DNA of 64,000 bases, taken from NCBI RefSeq assembly GCF_019740315.1, contig NZ_JAHXZR010000006.1, positions 186,001 to 250,000 of the forward strand, in the 5' to 3' direction. The stretch's first letter is position 1. Every line of letters starts with the position of its first letter. A program made the translations under genes and the position numbers. The DNA is from Oceanobacter mangrovi. GTDB lineage: Bacteria > Pseudomonadota > Gammaproteobacteria > Pseudomonadales > Oceanobacteraceae. The notes under the pieces are model-generated. The model saw nothing but the letters and a program-made list of their open reading frames with translations. It did no database searches and was not told where the DNA came from. Shown one piece after another: positions 49,620 to 60,274 of this stretch.

Positions 49620-49838
49620 TCAGGCACGCAGCAGCGCTTTGATCATTCGCTCGGACAGCTGGTCTTCAGTGAACTGTGGTTCATTGGGTGGATACAGGGA
49701 GTCTTCCACCAGTTCAAAACCATTGTCGCGAGCCAGGGCAAACAGCTCTTTCATTTTAACGCAGGCTTTCAGTTGTTCAGCCAGCTCGGCGTCGGAGCGA
49801 GCCTTGTCAGAAAATGCCTTGATCACTGCTACTGACAT
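49620..49838 (-). CDS. Orphan Nif11-like leader peptide family protein
   Basis: A 72-residue protein. MSVAVIKAFSDKARSDAELAEQL, with the helix KMKELFALARDNGFELVEDS, fits the Nif11 domain, which serves as a leader in many ribosomally made peptides. AAGGAATCC precedes the ATG. In precursor peptides a Gly-Gly or similar cleavage site and a core rich in Cys, Ser or Thr would follow; here the tail (PPNEPQFTEDQLSERMIKALLRA) is acidic-helical with neither. No lanthionine, radical-SAM or peptidase-transporter gene is nearby. It is therefore more likely a free-standing Nif11 domain protein than a working precursor. Confidence 0.72.
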   Translation of the reverse strand: MSVAVIKAFSDKARSDAELAEQLKACVKMKELFALARDNGFELVEDSLYPPNEPQFTEDQLSERMIKALLRA

Positions 49839-50064
49839 TGTTGGATTCCTTTTTCAGCTAATCGAGTGTTAGGTCTGCTGTTTTTTGCAAAAAGCAATCC
49901 AGCTCCAGAGTCAGTGAATCAGCCTCCAATTCAAGAGCTTTTCCTTATTTTTCATACACTTGAAGGAATTCAAGCATCCAAAGCAATAAATACGATTACA
50001 GACACATTGGCGACTTTGCAACAAGCCATTGTCTGATCATCAACAACCACCCGGCCAAATGTCG

Positions 50065-51402
50065 TCAGCCCATCAACCACTGATACACATACAGAGTGAT
50101 GCAACACAGCGGAATCATCAAAGCGGCGTAATATCGGTTGGCCCAGGCCATTTTGCGGGCACTCATACCATAACGCGCCTGTAAACTCAGCTGCACACCA
50201 GACAACGGCGACAAGCCGACACCCACTGACCAGCCCATCAGCAAGGTAATACCAAACAGGTTGGGGTCCGTCACACTGGGGCCGATGAGACTTCCCGCCA
50301 ACGCCACACTGGTCACCGGATGCATACCGGCAATGGCCACTCCAATCAGCACCAGCAAGGTCAGGCAGGCTTCAAAAGCACCGAACTGCGCCGGTGCCAA
50401 TGAGATATTCAACGAATTCAGCGTCGCCGCCACTCCCGCCGCCAGCACCGCCGCACCAAGAAACAGGGCAACTTCGCTACACAGCCCTGGCAGCCCGGTT
50501 TTTACATGGCGTCCCATATCAATCAACCCCTGCCCCCTGCGGGTCAGCAGCGACCAGCACAGTGTGAACAGCAAGGCGATCAGGGTCACCAGTGTCAGTA
50601 CGGTGGTATCAGGCCAGATCAGATGGCTGACAATCACCAGCAGCGCCAGTACCAGCGGCATCCATAATGATGACCACTGCAAAGGGTAGCCCATGGCATC
50701 AGCGGCGGCCGGGTTTCGCTGAATTTCCCAAGCAGAAAAAACCAGCGCCACCAACGCCAGTGGCAAGCCAAACATCACCAGCACACCCAACTGGGCACCA
50801 GGTGAGTTCAATAACGTCATCCCCATCGCCGCAAAAAACGGCGACCAGATAGCACAGGTCGAAAATGCCCGCAGCAGCACCATACTCTGGGCTGGCAACA
50901 ATGGCTGGTTATTACGCGCATGAGCCAGCCGGTCGCCGACAATCAGTACAGCGGAGATATTCAATACAGAAGCAAACAGGTGGGTGCCAAAGAGGGTTTT
51001 CTGCAGCACTCGGGCACCGGTTGGCAAATGTTCTTCCGGAGCAATGCCAGCCAATGCCACCAGCCGCAAAAAACTCACCCCGATCAGCATCGCCAGCAGC
51101 GACTGGTTACCTTCCAGCGCTTTGAGGAAATAGCGCATGTCAGTGCCATTAAGGCCACCAAAGATCAGCCCGGCAACGCCAACCACCAGCAGGATTCCAA
51201 TCTGTTTTTGCTGTGCCCGTTTGATTCGCGGTGCCAATAAAATAGCCGCCAGCCACAAAGGAGTACCGACCAGCCAGGCAGGTACAGCAGCACCCAGCAG
51301 ACTGTTCAGCAAAACCATCAGTAGTGTCAGAAGCAACAACAGACCGGCGCTGGTTGCCAACAGACCCGAGCCTGACAACCAGCGTGTAAGTAGAAAAGAC
51401 AA
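50065..51402 (-). CDS. Multi-pass permease, ion-transporter-like, unknown substrate
   Basis: A 445-residue protein with about twelve hydrophobic helices. Repeated motifs LRAFSTCAIWSPFFAAMGMT and GMHPVTSVALAGSLIGPS lie near the middle and end, suggesting two related halves with re-entrant loops as in the ion-transporter (DASS/citrate/arsenite) superfamily. No precise family could be named. It is a single gene; an iron-type alcohol dehydrogenase gene follows upstream on the same strand with about 175 bases between. Confidence 0.6.
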   Translation of the reverse strand: MSFLLTRWLSGSGLLATSAGLLLLLTLLMVLLNSLLGAAVPAWLVGTPLWLAAILLAPRIKRAQQKQIGILLVVGVAGLIFGGLNGTDMRYFLKALEGNQSLLAMLIGVSFLRLVALAGIAPEEHLPTGARVLQKTLFGTHLFASVLNISAVLIVGDRLAHARNNQPLLPAQSMVLLRAFSTCAIWSPFFAAMGMTLLNSPGAQLGVLVMFGLPLALVALVFSAWEIQRNPAAADAMGYPLQWSSLWMPLVLALLVIVSHLIWPDTTVLTLVTLIALLFTLCWSLLTRRGQGLIDMGRHVKTGLPGLCSEVALFLGAAVLAAGVAATLNSLNISLAPAQFGAFEACLTLLVLIGVAIAGMHPVTSVALAGSLIGPSVTDPNLFGITLLMGWSVGVGLSPLSGVQLSLQARYGMSARKMAWANRYYAALMIPLCCITLYVYQWLMG

Positions 51403-51578
51403 GCGTTTGACTCCGCAACAGCCTGCATGACAGATGCAGGCCAGATAAAACCGTCATCATGCCATCAAGGCTGGTCACAGAGCAGAGTCCTGCCAGCAAT
51501 ATTGTGTTTTATTGCCGTTTACAGAGTCAGGCCATATCGGGGTTTTCCAGACCCGTTTTATACCGGCCTGATTTTACA

Positions 51579-52730
51579 CTACATGGCCTGGCGGAATATT
51601 TCGCAGACTTCCTCAAAGGTCGGTTGTACCGGATTGGTAACGCCACAGGCGTCCTTCATGGCATTGGTCGCCAGTGTAGGAATGTCCTCGACTTTGGCAC
51701 CCAGCGCGGCAGTGCCGGTCGGTATATTGATGTCGGTCGACAAGGCCCGAATCGCTGTAATACAGGCGTCGGCAGCCTCAGTCATTGCCAGTCCCTGCAC
51801 ATTACAGCCCATCGCCACAGCGACATCAGCCAAGCGTTCGGCTGCAACCCGCGCGTTAAAGGCCTGCACATGAGGCAGCAGAATGGCATTACAAACGCCA
51901 TGTGGCAGATCGTAGAAACCACCCAGCTGGTGTGCCATGGCATGCACATAACCCAACGAGGCATTGTTGAAGGCCATACCAGCAAGGAACTGGGCGTAAG
52001 CCATTTGTTCGCGAGCTTCAGCGTGCTGACCATCCGCAACGGCGGTACGCAGGTATTGGCTGATCAGCCGAATCGCTTGCAAAGCACAGGCATCAGTGAT
52101 CGGCGTAGCTGCGGTTGATACATAGGCTTCAATAGCATGCGTCAGCGCATCCATGCCAGTCGCAGCAGTCAAAGACGCTGGCATACCCAGCATCAGGTCC
52201 GGGTCGTTAACGGACAGTACCGGTGTGGTGTGCTTGTCGACGATGGCCATTTTTACGTGGCGGCTGTCATCGGTAATGATGCAGAAACGGGTCATTTCAC
52301 TGGCAGTACCCGCCGTAGTATTGATGGCAACCAGCGGCAATTGCGGTTTGGCTGATTGATCGACACCTTCGTAATCAGTAATCGAACCCCCGTTAGCTGC
52401 GACCAGTGCAATCGCCTTGGCGCAGTCATGGGGCGAACCACCGCCCAGCGAAATAACAAAATCACAGTCGTTGGCTTGCAGCACTGCCAAACCGGCTTCG
52501 ACGTTGGCGACATTCGGATTGGGTTTAACCTCATCAAAGATGACGGAGGTAACCCCCTGAGCGGACAACAGCTCAGCAACCTGGCCCGGCAAACCAATGC
52601 TGACCAACGGTTTATCGGTGACGATCAGAGCTTTTTTCCAGCCGTATGAACGAATTGCGGTGGCCGCCTCGCTGAGACAACCACTGCCCATCATGTTGAC
52701 ACTGGGAATAAAAAAAGTGGTAGCGGACAT
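51579..52730 (-). CDS. Iron-containing alcohol dehydrogenase (group III)
   Basis: A 383-residue enzyme of the FucO/YiaY/AdhB family. The nucleotide motif is [17 protein letters not shown]. The metal ligands are in [13 protein letters not shown] (Asp and His) and in [20 protein letters not shown] (two His). It oxidises primary alcohols or reduces aldehydes with NAD(H). The substrate cannot be read from sequence; ethanol, butanol or threonine-type activity have all been found in close relatives. Its neighbour is a permease, without clear linkage. Confidence 0.9.
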   Translation of the reverse strand: MSATTFFIPSVNMMGSGCLSEAATAIRSYGWKKALIVTDKPLVSIGLPGQVAELLSAQGVTSVIFDEVKPNPNVANVEAGLAVLQANDCDFVISLGGGSPHDCAKAIALVAANGGSITDYEGVDQSAKPQLPLVAINTTAGTASEMTRFCIITDDSRHVKMAIVDKHTTPVLSVNDPDLMLGMPASLTAATGMDALTHAIEAYVSTAATPITDACALQAIRLISQYLRTAVADGQHAEAREQMAYAQFLAGMAFNNASLGYVHAMAHQLGGFYDLPHGVCNAILLPHVQAFNARVAAERLADVAVAMGCNVQGLAMTEAADACITAIRALSTDINIPTGTAALGAKVEDIPTLATNAMKDACGVTNPVQPTFEEVCEIFRQAM

Positions 52731-52885
52731 AAGGCCTGACTCCCTTGTATTGGAAACGAGGGAACAGGCTATACCGACCGGTTGATGATCATCTTGACAG
52801 GGAGCAACTTCGAATGGGCGGTAGTGTAAAAATAGTACCAGCGAATATTCCCCTGACGCCTGACCAGCCAGTCAGCAGTACAGCC

Positions 52886-54064
52886 TCAGGAAGTACCAGC
52901 GACAGCCGCTGAGCCAGCATCCGGCATTGGGTTTTCGCTGGGCAGCGCACAAACTCGATTGCGGCCCTTGCCCTTGGCCTGATAAAGCGCCTTGTCAGCC
53001 CGTTCAATCAGCTCATTCTGACTGATACCATCGCCTGCAACATGACTGGCCAAACCAACCGATATGGTCACGCGCTGCCACGGAATTGACAACTCATGAG
53101 GCATCCCGGCATCATGAATTTTCTGCCGTAACCCTTCTGCCAGTTCGCGCGCCCTCGCCTCGCCCACCCCCGGTAACAGGGCGATAAACTCTTCACCGCC
53201 GTAACGTGCGACCATCGCATTAGTGCCCGCAAAATACTCCCTCATCGCGATAGCGATACTTCTGAGGCATTCATCGCCCAGCATATGGCCCTTGCTGTCG
53301 TTGTAGCTCTTGAAAAAATCAACATCGCACAACAACAGGGAAAACGCTTGCTGAGTAGATTCCAGTTGCTGCCACAATTCATCGTAGCGACTATTGAAGG
53401 AACGCCGGTTGGCAATTCCAGTGAGACTGTCAGTATGCGAGTAGCGGTATAGCTGGTCAGCCAGTTGGCGGTTTTTTTCCGCCAGCAAAATGCTGTCGTA
53501 CAGGGTACGGTAAATCCGTTGCGATGAACTGATCGCCAGAATGGTGTAAACCAGAAAACCAGAGGCCAGAATCAGACCATCACGGGTTCCGGTAATCGCC
53601 TCAAAATAGATCAAGGGTCCCAGTGCTGGTATCAAAAAGGAAACCAGACCAATCCTTGAGGCAGATGACGTTGAAGCCGCACCGGCACAATGACCGGCTT
53701 GCAGAATGACCATCACGCCAACTTCAGCGGCCGGGACATTGACCACCACATAACCACCCCAGGCCCCCCAAACCAGTCCATTGACCAGAGAAATCAACTG
53801 CAGAATATGGCTGTGGTGACGAAGACTGCGATGCTGAAAGCCATGATGGCGATAATTCAGGAACAACAGCACCCGAATAAGTGGCAGTAGAATGGCCGCC
53901 ATGCCATAAGACCACAACACTGCGGGATCTATTTTTTCGTGGTAGGCCAACAGGTTACCAACAACCAGAAAGGTATTTCCGATCGCGACAATTGGTAACT
54001 GGGAATAGATAGAAGAAACCAGTTCCTGACGGGGACGAGAGAATTCTTCCCGTAATGAATTCAT
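52886..54064 (-). CDS. Membrane-anchored diguanylate cyclase (GGDEF)
   Basis: A 392-residue protein. About six transmembrane helices fill residues 25-190 (ending LASGFLVYTILAISSS), then a short coiled linker and a GGDEF domain (about 215-375). The catalytic motif is GGEEF in MVARYGGEEFIALLPG, and DSLTGIANRRSFNSRY marks its start. It should make cyclic di-GMP from GTP. The RxxD inhibitory site five residues before GGEEF is not present. Because no input domain is recognised, the signal is unknown. Confidence 0.9.
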   Translation of the reverse strand: MNSLREEFSRPRQELVSSIYSQLPIVAIGNTFLVVGNLLAYHEKIDPAVLWSYGMAAILLPLIRVLLFLNYRHHGFQHRSLRHHSHILQLISLVNGLVWGAWGGYVVVNVPAAEVGVMVILQAGHCAGAASTSSASRIGLVSFLIPALGPLIYFEAITGTRDGLILASGFLVYTILAISSSQRIYRTLYDSILLAEKNRQLADQLYRYSHTDSLTGIANRRSFNSRYDELWQQLESTQQAFSLLLCDVDFFKSYNDSKGHMLGDECLRSIAIAMREYFAGTNAMVARYGGEEFIALLPGVGEARARELAEGLRQKIHDAGMPHELSIPWQRVTISVGLASHVAGDGISQNELIERADKALYQAKGKGRNRVCALPSENPMPDAGSAAVAGTS

Positions 54065-54262
54065 CGAGTCGAGCTTCCATTACTAACAATGTTGTCAAAC
54101 AATCCGATCATAACGAATCCCGCCAGTCTCAACAGTAAATATTTTTTCCCGGTGCGCCAATTCCCTATAGTTTGGCAGACAATTCAGGTTTTGGCTGAAG
54201 ATTGGCTGCGAGACACCTATACTGGCGCACAATTTCGCTTTCCTGCTATTACGAAACCAGAC

Positions 54263-55342
54263 ATGTCGCGCAAGCTCCCCGCTCCTGACCAAGTACGTCC
54301 CCAAAAATCCCGACCGCAGAGTGGCAAATCGGCTCGTCGGCCAGGAACAGCGTCCAGCAGCAATCCTGAACCGGCAGCTGGCAAGCTGGCCAAACGCGGA
54401 AGCCTGCACCCGCGTAACCGCCATCAGGACAGCTACGACTTTGGTGCCCTTAGCGCTTGCTGCCCGGAGCTGCTGCCGTTTATCCGACTGACGCCAAAAG
54501 GCAACCATTCTATTGATTTCACCGATCCGGCTGCCATTAAAGTTCTTAATCGGGCACTGTTAAAACACTGGTACCAGATCGAGCAATGGGACATCCCCGA
54601 AGGTTATTTGTGTCCGCCAATTCCTGGCCGGGCCGACTATATTCACAATCTCGCCGATTTACTGGCAGAGGCGAACCAGGGCAAACAACCGGCGGGGAAA
54701 AATATTCAGGTGCTCGACATTGGCTGTGGCGCCAGTTGTATTTATCCGCTGATTGGCCACAGCGAATATGGCTGGCGTTTTATGGCTGCCGATATCAACC
54801 CCGGCTCACTGGAGTCATCCGCCGCCATTCTGACTGCCAACCCCAGACTGCAGAAAGCCATCACCCTGCGCACCCAGACAAACCGCCAGCACTATTTCAG
54901 CGGCATTTTGCAAGCCAATGAATTTCTCGACCTGACGCTCTGTAATCCACCCTTCCATGAGTCTGAGCAACAAATGCAGCGCGGCAACGAGCGCAAATGG
55001 AAAAACCTCGGTAAATGGGATGGTAAACCGCAGGACCAGAAGCAGCTGAATTTTGGCGGTCAAAGCAACGAACTCTGGTGTGAAGGCGGCGAAGTCGCCT
55101 TTATCAGCAACATGATTCGGGAAAGCCAGCAATTCGCCAGCCAGGTCTACTGGTTCACCTCACTGGTTTCCCGTCAGGCGGCTATTCCGGCGTTGCAGAA
55201 GGTGTTACGGTCGCTTGGCGCAGTCCAGCAACAAGTTGTTGAAATGTCTCAGGGCCAGAAAAACAGTCGTTTTCTTGCCTGGAGTTTCCTCACTCCCGAA
55301 CAGCAGAGCGTCTGGCGCCAATTGAGGTGGCTGAAAAACTGA
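54263..55342 (+). CDS. rlmF: 23S rRNA (adenine-N6)-methyltransferase RlmF
   Basis: A 359-residue methyltransferase. After a basic Pro-rich N-terminus it has the RlmF pattern: LHPRNRHQDSYDFGALSACC, the SAM site VLDIGCGASCIYPLIG, the N6-adenine catalytic NPPF in LTLCNPPFHESE, and FIGNM-like FISNMIRESQQF. RlmF methylates A1618 (E. coli numbering) of 23S rRNA. The methionine at 54263 is taken as start; the frame is open to 54089 but the extra sequence is unlike the family. Confidence 0.9.
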   Translation: MSRKLPAPDQVRPQKSRPQSGKSARRPGTASSSNPEPAAGKLAKRGSLHPRNRHQDSYDFGALSACCPELLPFIRLTPKGNHSIDFTDPAAIKVLNRALLKHWYQIEQWDIPEGYLCPPIPGRADYIHNLADLLAEANQGKQPAGKNIQVLDIGCGASCIYPLIGHSEYGWRFMAADINPGSLESSAAILTANPRLQKAITLRTQTNRQHYFSGILQANEFLDLTLCNPPFHESEQQMQRGNERKWKNLGKWDGKPQDQKQLNFGGQSNELWCEGGEVAFISNMIRESQQFASQVYWFTSLVSRQAAIPALQKVLRSLGAVQQQVVEMSQGQKNSRFLAWSFLTPEQQSVWRQLRWLKN

Positions 55343-55411
55343 GTACCCGCCAATGCTGTTGTGCTGATTGTTGTCTAGACTTACCACGATAACCAGATCA
55401 TGGAGCCGGGC

Positions 55412-56509
55412 ATGCTATTCAGACGTACAAGCAAGGTCGATGAATCGGCGGAATCAGTCACCGCACTGAAAAAACGGATTCATCAACTTGAGCAGGAAAA
55501 TCAGCTGCTGCACAAGGTAAGAGTTGTCGCCGATATGCGCAGCGATTACAGCCTTGAGCGTATGGACCGCAAACTCAATTTGCAGACTATGGCGTCCGAA
55601 TCCGCTAACGCGATCAATGATATTCGCCACACTCTTGCCGCCATGGCAGAAGGCATCGGCGAGACCGCTGTCTCCATGCGCCAGTCCAGCAGCAGTATTG
55701 TCGACATCCAACAGGTGCTGTCACAACTCGGCAGCCAGCTCGGCTCCATTCATCAACAATCCAACGATGCCTCCCAGGCAGTCACCGGACTGTCGCAGGT
55801 CGCCCGGGATATTGAGGGCTTTATTGGCCTGATCAAAAGCATTTCCGAACAGACCAACTTGCTGGCCCTGAATGCTGCTATTGAAGCCGCACGAGCTGGT
55901 GAACAAGGTCGCGGCTTTGCCGTAGTTGCTGACGAAGTCCGTAATCTGGCCAAACGCACCGCCGATGCCACCGCTGAAATCAGCCAGTTGATCGGCACCA
56001 TCAGCACTGAAGTCAATCGCGTTTCCAGCGGTATTCAAACAGTTGGTGATCAGGGAGCACTATTGATTCGCGAAACCGACACTATCTCAACCGGCATCGA
56101 TGGCATTGCCAACCTGGGAGAACAGGTCAACTCCAGCCTGGCTTACGCGGCTTCGGTCAGCTTTCTGGAAGCGGTCAAACTGGATCACGTGGTCTGGAAA
56201 AGTCAGGTCTACGCCTTTATTCGCACGGAAGACAAAGACGGCGCCAACAGTCTGGCCGACCATACCAGCTGTCGTCTTGGCAAGTGGTACCACCAGGGCC
56301 AGGGCCACGAGATGTATCGTCAGTTCAGTGCCTATAAACGCCTGGATAAATGCCACCGGCAGGTTCATGACAATGGCTTCGGGGCCATTAATGCTGCGCT
56401 TTCTGGCAAACACGGGGAGTCCATCAGCCGCTTGCAACAGATGGAAGCAGCCAGTGTTGAGGTGATTCAGGTTCTGAGCGAACTGGAAGAAGAAATTCGC
56501 AACCAGTAG
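55412..56509 (+). CDS. Soluble chemoreceptor with C-terminal CZB zinc domain
   Basis: A 365-residue receptor without transmembrane segments. A short coiled coil (residues about 10-45) leads into the signalling domain, with tip [23 protein letters not shown]. The C-terminus (about 255-365) is a CZB domain with its zinc ligands: His in [11 protein letters not shown], Cys in SCRLGKWY, His in GHEMY, and His in [12 protein letters not shown] receptors sense zinc state or hypochlorous acid through that Cys and can act on chemotaxis or cyclic di-GMP enzymes. GGAG lies 6 bases before the ATG at 55412. It adjoins a diguanylate cyclase region. Confidence 0.9.
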   Translation: MLFRRTSKVDESAESVTALKKRIHQLEQENQLLHKVRVVADMRSDYSLERMDRKLNLQTMASESANAINDIRHTLAAMAEGIGETAVSMRQSSSSIVDIQQVLSQLGSQLGSIHQQSNDASQAVTGLSQVARDIEGFIGLIKSISEQTNLLALNAAIEAARAGEQGRGFAVVADEVRNLAKRTADATAEISQLIGTISTEVNRVSSGIQTVGDQGALLIRETDTISTGIDGIANLGEQVNSSLAYAASVSFLEAVKLDHVVWKSQVYAFIRTEDKDGANSLADHTSCRLGKWYHQGQGHEMYRQFSAYKRLDKCHRQVHDNGFGAINAALSGKHGESISRLQQMEAASVEVIQVLSELEEEIRNQ

Positions 56510-56556
56510 ACAGGCAGTTAGACAAGCGCTGCCCGTTCAGGCAGCGCCGTCAAAGA

Positions 56557-57855
56557 TCAATGGCGAGCGTGATCGACCATGTCTTCAACAATTTCCTGCT
56601 CTTCGTGCAGGTCATTGGACTCATCCGGATGAGGCAACAGCAGGTTCAGTGCAATGGCAACAATACCGCACAGACTAACGCCTTGCAGATGCCAGTCGCT
56701 GGAACCAATCGACATACCGCCAATCCCAAACACCATGGTCACTGCGACGATCACCAGATTGCGCTGGGCGCTGAGATCCACCCGGCCCTTGATCAGAATG
56801 TTCATACCTACACCGGCGATCGAGCCAAACAACAGAATCATGATGCCGCCCATCACCGGCGTCGGGATGGTTTGCAGCAAGGCACCAAACTTGGCGATAA
56901 AAGCCAGCAAAATCGCGAACACCGCTGCCCAGGTCATGACCACCGGATTAAACGCCTTGGTCAGCATTACCGCACCCGTTACTTCAGAGTAAGTGGTGTT
57001 TGGTGGCCCACCGAACAATGACGCTGCCGACGTTGCCAGACCATCACCCAGCAAGGTGCGATGCAAGCCCGGTTTCTGGACGTAATCCTTGCCAGTCACA
57101 CTGCCAATCGCCAGCACATCACCAACGTGCTCAATTGCAGGTGCAATCGCCACCGGCAACATAAACAGGATGGCTGCCGGGACAAATTCCGGCATCACAA
57201 AACCCGGCAGGCTGATCCAGCTGCTGGCACTGACTGCGCTGTAATCCACCATACCGTTAAAGGCCGCCAGTGCGTAACCGACTGCTACCCCAGCCAGGAT
57301 CGGCACCAGCCGGAAAATGCCTTTGGCAAACGTTGCCACCAGCAAGGTGGTCAGCAAGGCGGGCATCGACACCATGATGGCATCGGCATAGGGGAACAGT
57401 TGCGCTGAGGCATCACCGGTTTTGCCCAGCGCCATGTTGACAGCAACCGGGGCCAGCCCCAGACCAATCACCATAATGATCGGACCGGTAACCACTGGCG
57501 GCAGCAAGCGATGCAGGAAACCCGGGCCACGCAGAGCTACCAGCGCCGACAGCACCACATACACCAGACCGGCACAGAACAGGGCCCCCATGGTGGCAGC
57601 CTTACCCCAGGTTTCGACGGCAAAAATAATCGGTGCAATAAAAGCAAACGACGAGGCCAGGAATACCGGAATCGAGCGTTTGGTGGTGAACTGGAAAATC
57701 AGCGTGCCAAGACCGGCAGTAAACAGCGCCACACTGGGGTCCAGACCGGTAATCAACGGCACCAGCACCAGCGAGCCGAAGGCGACGAAAAGCATCTGGC
57801 CACCAGCCAGCAGCAATCGCCAGCCAGAGTACAGATTAGCGTTTTGAGTTTGCAT
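56557..57855 (-). CDS. uraA: Uracil permease (NCS2 family)
   Basis: A 432-residue symporter with 14 helices. The family glutamates are in APAIEHVGDVLAIG and TTYSEVTGAVMLTK. The N-terminal FLASSFAFIAPI also matches UraA. It brings uracil in with protons. The upp gene lies upstream on the same strand, 53 bases away, and the pair form the normal uracil salvage operon. AGGGAAACGATTC precedes the ATG. Confidence 0.93.
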   Translation of the reverse strand: MQTQNANLYSGWRLLLAGGQMLFVAFGSLVLVPLITGLDPSVALFTAGLGTLIFQFTTKRSIPVFLASSFAFIAPIIFAVETWGKAATMGALFCAGLVYVVLSALVALRGPGFLHRLLPPVVTGPIIMVIGLGLAPVAVNMALGKTGDASAQLFPYADAIMVSMPALLTTLLVATFAKGIFRLVPILAGVAVGYALAAFNGMVDYSAVSASSWISLPGFVMPEFVPAAILFMLPVAIAPAIEHVGDVLAIGSVTGKDYVQKPGLHRTLLGDGLATSAASLFGGPPNTTYSEVTGAVMLTKAFNPVVMTWAAVFAILLAFIAKFGALLQTIPTPVMGGIMILLFGSIAGVGMNILIKGRVDLSAQRNLVIVAVTMVFGIGGMSIGSSDWHLQGVSLCGIVAIALNLLLPHPDESNDLHEEQEIVEDMVDHARH

Positions 57856-57908
57856 GAATCGTTTCCCTTGGTTTTTTAAACGGGGTTAACAGCGGTTTTT
57901 GACAACGT

Positions 57909-58535
57909 TTATTTGGTACCAAAAATCTTGTCGCCCGCATCGCCCAGACCCGGCACGATGTAGCCGTTTTCGTTCAGGTGGCTGTCAACCGAGGCGGTGT
58001 AGATATCAACGTCCGGGTGAGCTTCCTGCACCTTGCGAATACCTTCAGGAGCGGCCACCAGTACCAGCGCACGAATACTTGTACAGCCGTGTTTTTTCAG
58101 CAAATCAATGGTTGCCACCATAGAACCACCAGTCGCCAGCATAGGGTCAACAATCAGCGCCATACGCTGGTCGATATCTCCCGCCAGCTTGTCAAAATAG
58201 GAAACAGGTTCGAGGGTTTCTTCATCACGGTAGAGACCAACCACACTGATCTTGGCACTGGGAACCAATTCCAGCACCCCGTCCAGCATCCCCAGACCGG
58301 CACGCAGAATTGGCACCACAGTGATTTTTTTGCCGCGAATACGCTGACAGGTTACCGGGCCGCACCAACCATCCTGCTGGTAGTCTTCCAGTTCCAGATC
58401 CTTGGTCGCTTCGTAGGTCAGCAAGTTGCCAACCTCTCCGGCCAACATGCGAAAACCACGGGTACTCATATGCTGGTTACGCATCAGGCCGATTTTGTGG
58501 CGCACCAACGGGTGACGAATCTCATGAACGCTCAT
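57909..58535 (-). CDS. upp: Uracil phosphoribosyltransferase
   Basis: A 208-residue enzyme joining uracil and PRPP to form UMP. The PRPP loop is [11 protein letters not shown], and [13 protein letters not shown] and the C-terminal [16 protein letters not shown] form the uracil site. First gene of the upp-uraA operon. Confidence 0.97.
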   Translation of the reverse strand: MSVHEIRHPLVRHKIGLMRNQHMSTRGFRMLAGEVGNLLTYEATKDLELEDYQQDGWCGPVTCQRIRGKKITVVPILRAGLGMLDGVLELVPSAKISVVGLYRDEETLEPVSYFDKLAGDIDQRMALIVDPMLATGGSMVATIDLLKKHGCTSIRALVLVAAPEGIRKVQEAHPDVDIYTASVDSHLNENGYIVPGLGDAGDKIFGTK

Positions 58536-58708
58536 GTTTACCTCTGGAATTAACGCTGTTGTACAAAAAAGTGCGCAATTTTCTCACAGAGACAAACCTG
58601 ACGCTAAGGTCAAGATTACTAATTTGTTAAAAACGGCGAGAGGATTCCCTGCCAGAGCTGCTAATTGACCATTCGGACAGCCCTGCCAGGGTCGGGGAAA
58701 GGAAGTAC

Positions 58709-60274
58709 CTAGAACGCAGTAGAAGCGGTGCTGCTACCCGGTGCGGAAACCACAATCTGATCATTTTCGACGATAAAGTCCGGTGCACCATGAATGCCGT
58801 ATTGATAATACAAGGCCAGCGTCACTCGTTCGCACAGTTGGTCAAAGTCCCTGAACAACAACCGGGCCGGATGATCACACCGGAGGATCCCCGCCTCATC
58901 GGCCAGCTCAACGTGGTTAATGCGATCAATGTCCGCAGGATGGGTGTGCCAGAACTCGGTTTGCTCCAGCTGCAGATCGTATTCAATCTGCAATAACAGG
59001 CTGCGGGTGTTCTTGTCTGCAACGCTGACCACTTCTGCCGGAATGTTTTTCAGCAGCTGATCCTTTTCATCGAGCGCGGCAAAGTTGCTGTCGAGCACCC
59101 AGCTGGCCGCCCGGGCCAATTTCCGCAGATTCACCGAAGATGCGCGGAACTGCTTGCTGCCAATCAGTTTGGCTTCGTACAGGTCGGCATCAAATTCCAT
59201 CTGTCGAGACATGCTTCGGGTCATGCGGATATGCAAGCGCAGTAACATGGCAAACAGCCTGCTGATCTTGTCCATCAGAAACGCAGCAATGACCAAGGCA
59301 TACTGCAAAGGTGCATACTCCACGGTTTCCAGCCACTGTTCAATTTTCTGGGTCCAGTAATCGCGACCACTGGCGCATTCTGCAAGCCAGCTGCTGACAC
59401 GATTGATCCAGAGATAAGCCATCATGGATTTGGGCTGATTGAAGTGGCCAAATTCGTGGGCAATCACTCCCAATAATTGCTGCACAGAAGAGCCCGCCAC
59501 CAGCGACAACCCAAGAATCAGCTTCATTTTGCCCCGTGCCAGGCTTCGGAAGCCATTAACCGGTGCGGCAGCAGCATTGACTTCACTGTTGAGTTCGACA
59601 ACCTCGGGAGCTGGCACTCCCATGGCTTTCGCCATGGCATCGATCACCTGATAAAACTCACGGTGATGCTTACGCTCCAGCACCACTTTTTTGCCGGAAT
59701 CCGGCTGTGGCCACAAAGGGTACAACAAGAACAGCACCAACAAGCCACCGGCGATCAGCGGAATCGCCAATAGCAGCAGCCATACTTGAGACGTCAGGTA
59801 ATACTTGCGGTCACTGAACTCACCAAAAAGCTGTGCATGACCATCGGTTACGTACCAAATAACCGTCAGCAGCACGGCCAGAATCACGGAGCCGTATATT
59901 GCCGGAGCCAATAACGCCGACACCAAAGCCTGAAGGACGGACTTTTTGTAGTGCAGCGACTTTTCGGCAGGCTTCAATGGCTGTTCGAATACCCCATTCA
60001 GTTCGCCAAATACCACCGCTGAAGAAACCGAGGCCTGTGGATCTTTAACCGTATAAGCCTCCAGCCGCACATCCAGACCGATTTCCCGAAAACGATCACA
60101 GACCCTTAACGCCAGTCCCTGATCCATATCCCGCTTGATGGTCAAATGGTTGTTCAGCAGTGCCCGGGCTTGTTCCGGTCGCAACTGCATCGCCAGCAAT
60201 GACTGGTAAACCTCATCTTCGCGAAAGCCAGCCAGCGGCGCGGCTTTAGAGATCAGTTTGAATTTTTTGGTCAC
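58709..60274 (-). CDS. M48-family membrane metallopeptidase
   Basis: A 521-residue protein. Residues about 1-90 form a soluble domain with KAAPLAGFREDEVYQSLLAM, then two membrane helices (about 110-190), then an HtpX/Ste24-like peptidase with the zinc site HEFGH in LLGVIAHEFGHFN and a third ligand Glu in SRQMEFDADLYEAKL. It probably takes part in inner-membrane protein quality control. The N-terminal domain is not usual for HtpX and may bind regulators or substrates. The following AAA ATPase gene reads away from it. Confidence 0.83.
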   Translation of the reverse strand: MTKKFKLISKAAPLAGFREDEVYQSLLAMQLRPEQARALLNNHLTIKRDMDQGLALRVCDRFREIGLDVRLEAYTVKDPQASVSSAVVFGELNGVFEQPLKPAEKSLHYKKSVLQALVSALLAPAIYGSVILAVLLTVIWYVTDGHAQLFGEFSDRKYYLTSQVWLLLLAIPLIAGGLLVLFLLYPLWPQPDSGKKVVLERKHHREFYQVIDAMAKAMGVPAPEVVELNSEVNAAAAPVNGFRSLARGKMKLILGLSLVAGSSVQQLLGVIAHEFGHFNQPKSMMAYLWINRVSSWLAECASGRDYWTQKIEQWLETVEYAPLQYALVIAAFLMDKISRLFAMLLRLHIRMTRSMSRQMEFDADLYEAKLIGSKQFRASSVNLRKLARAASWVLDSNFAALDEKDQLLKNIPAEVVSVADKNTRSLLLQIEYDLQLEQTEFWHTHPADIDRINHVELADEAGILRCDHPARLLFRDFDQLCERVTLALYYQYGIHGAPDFIVENDQIVVSAPGSSTASTAF

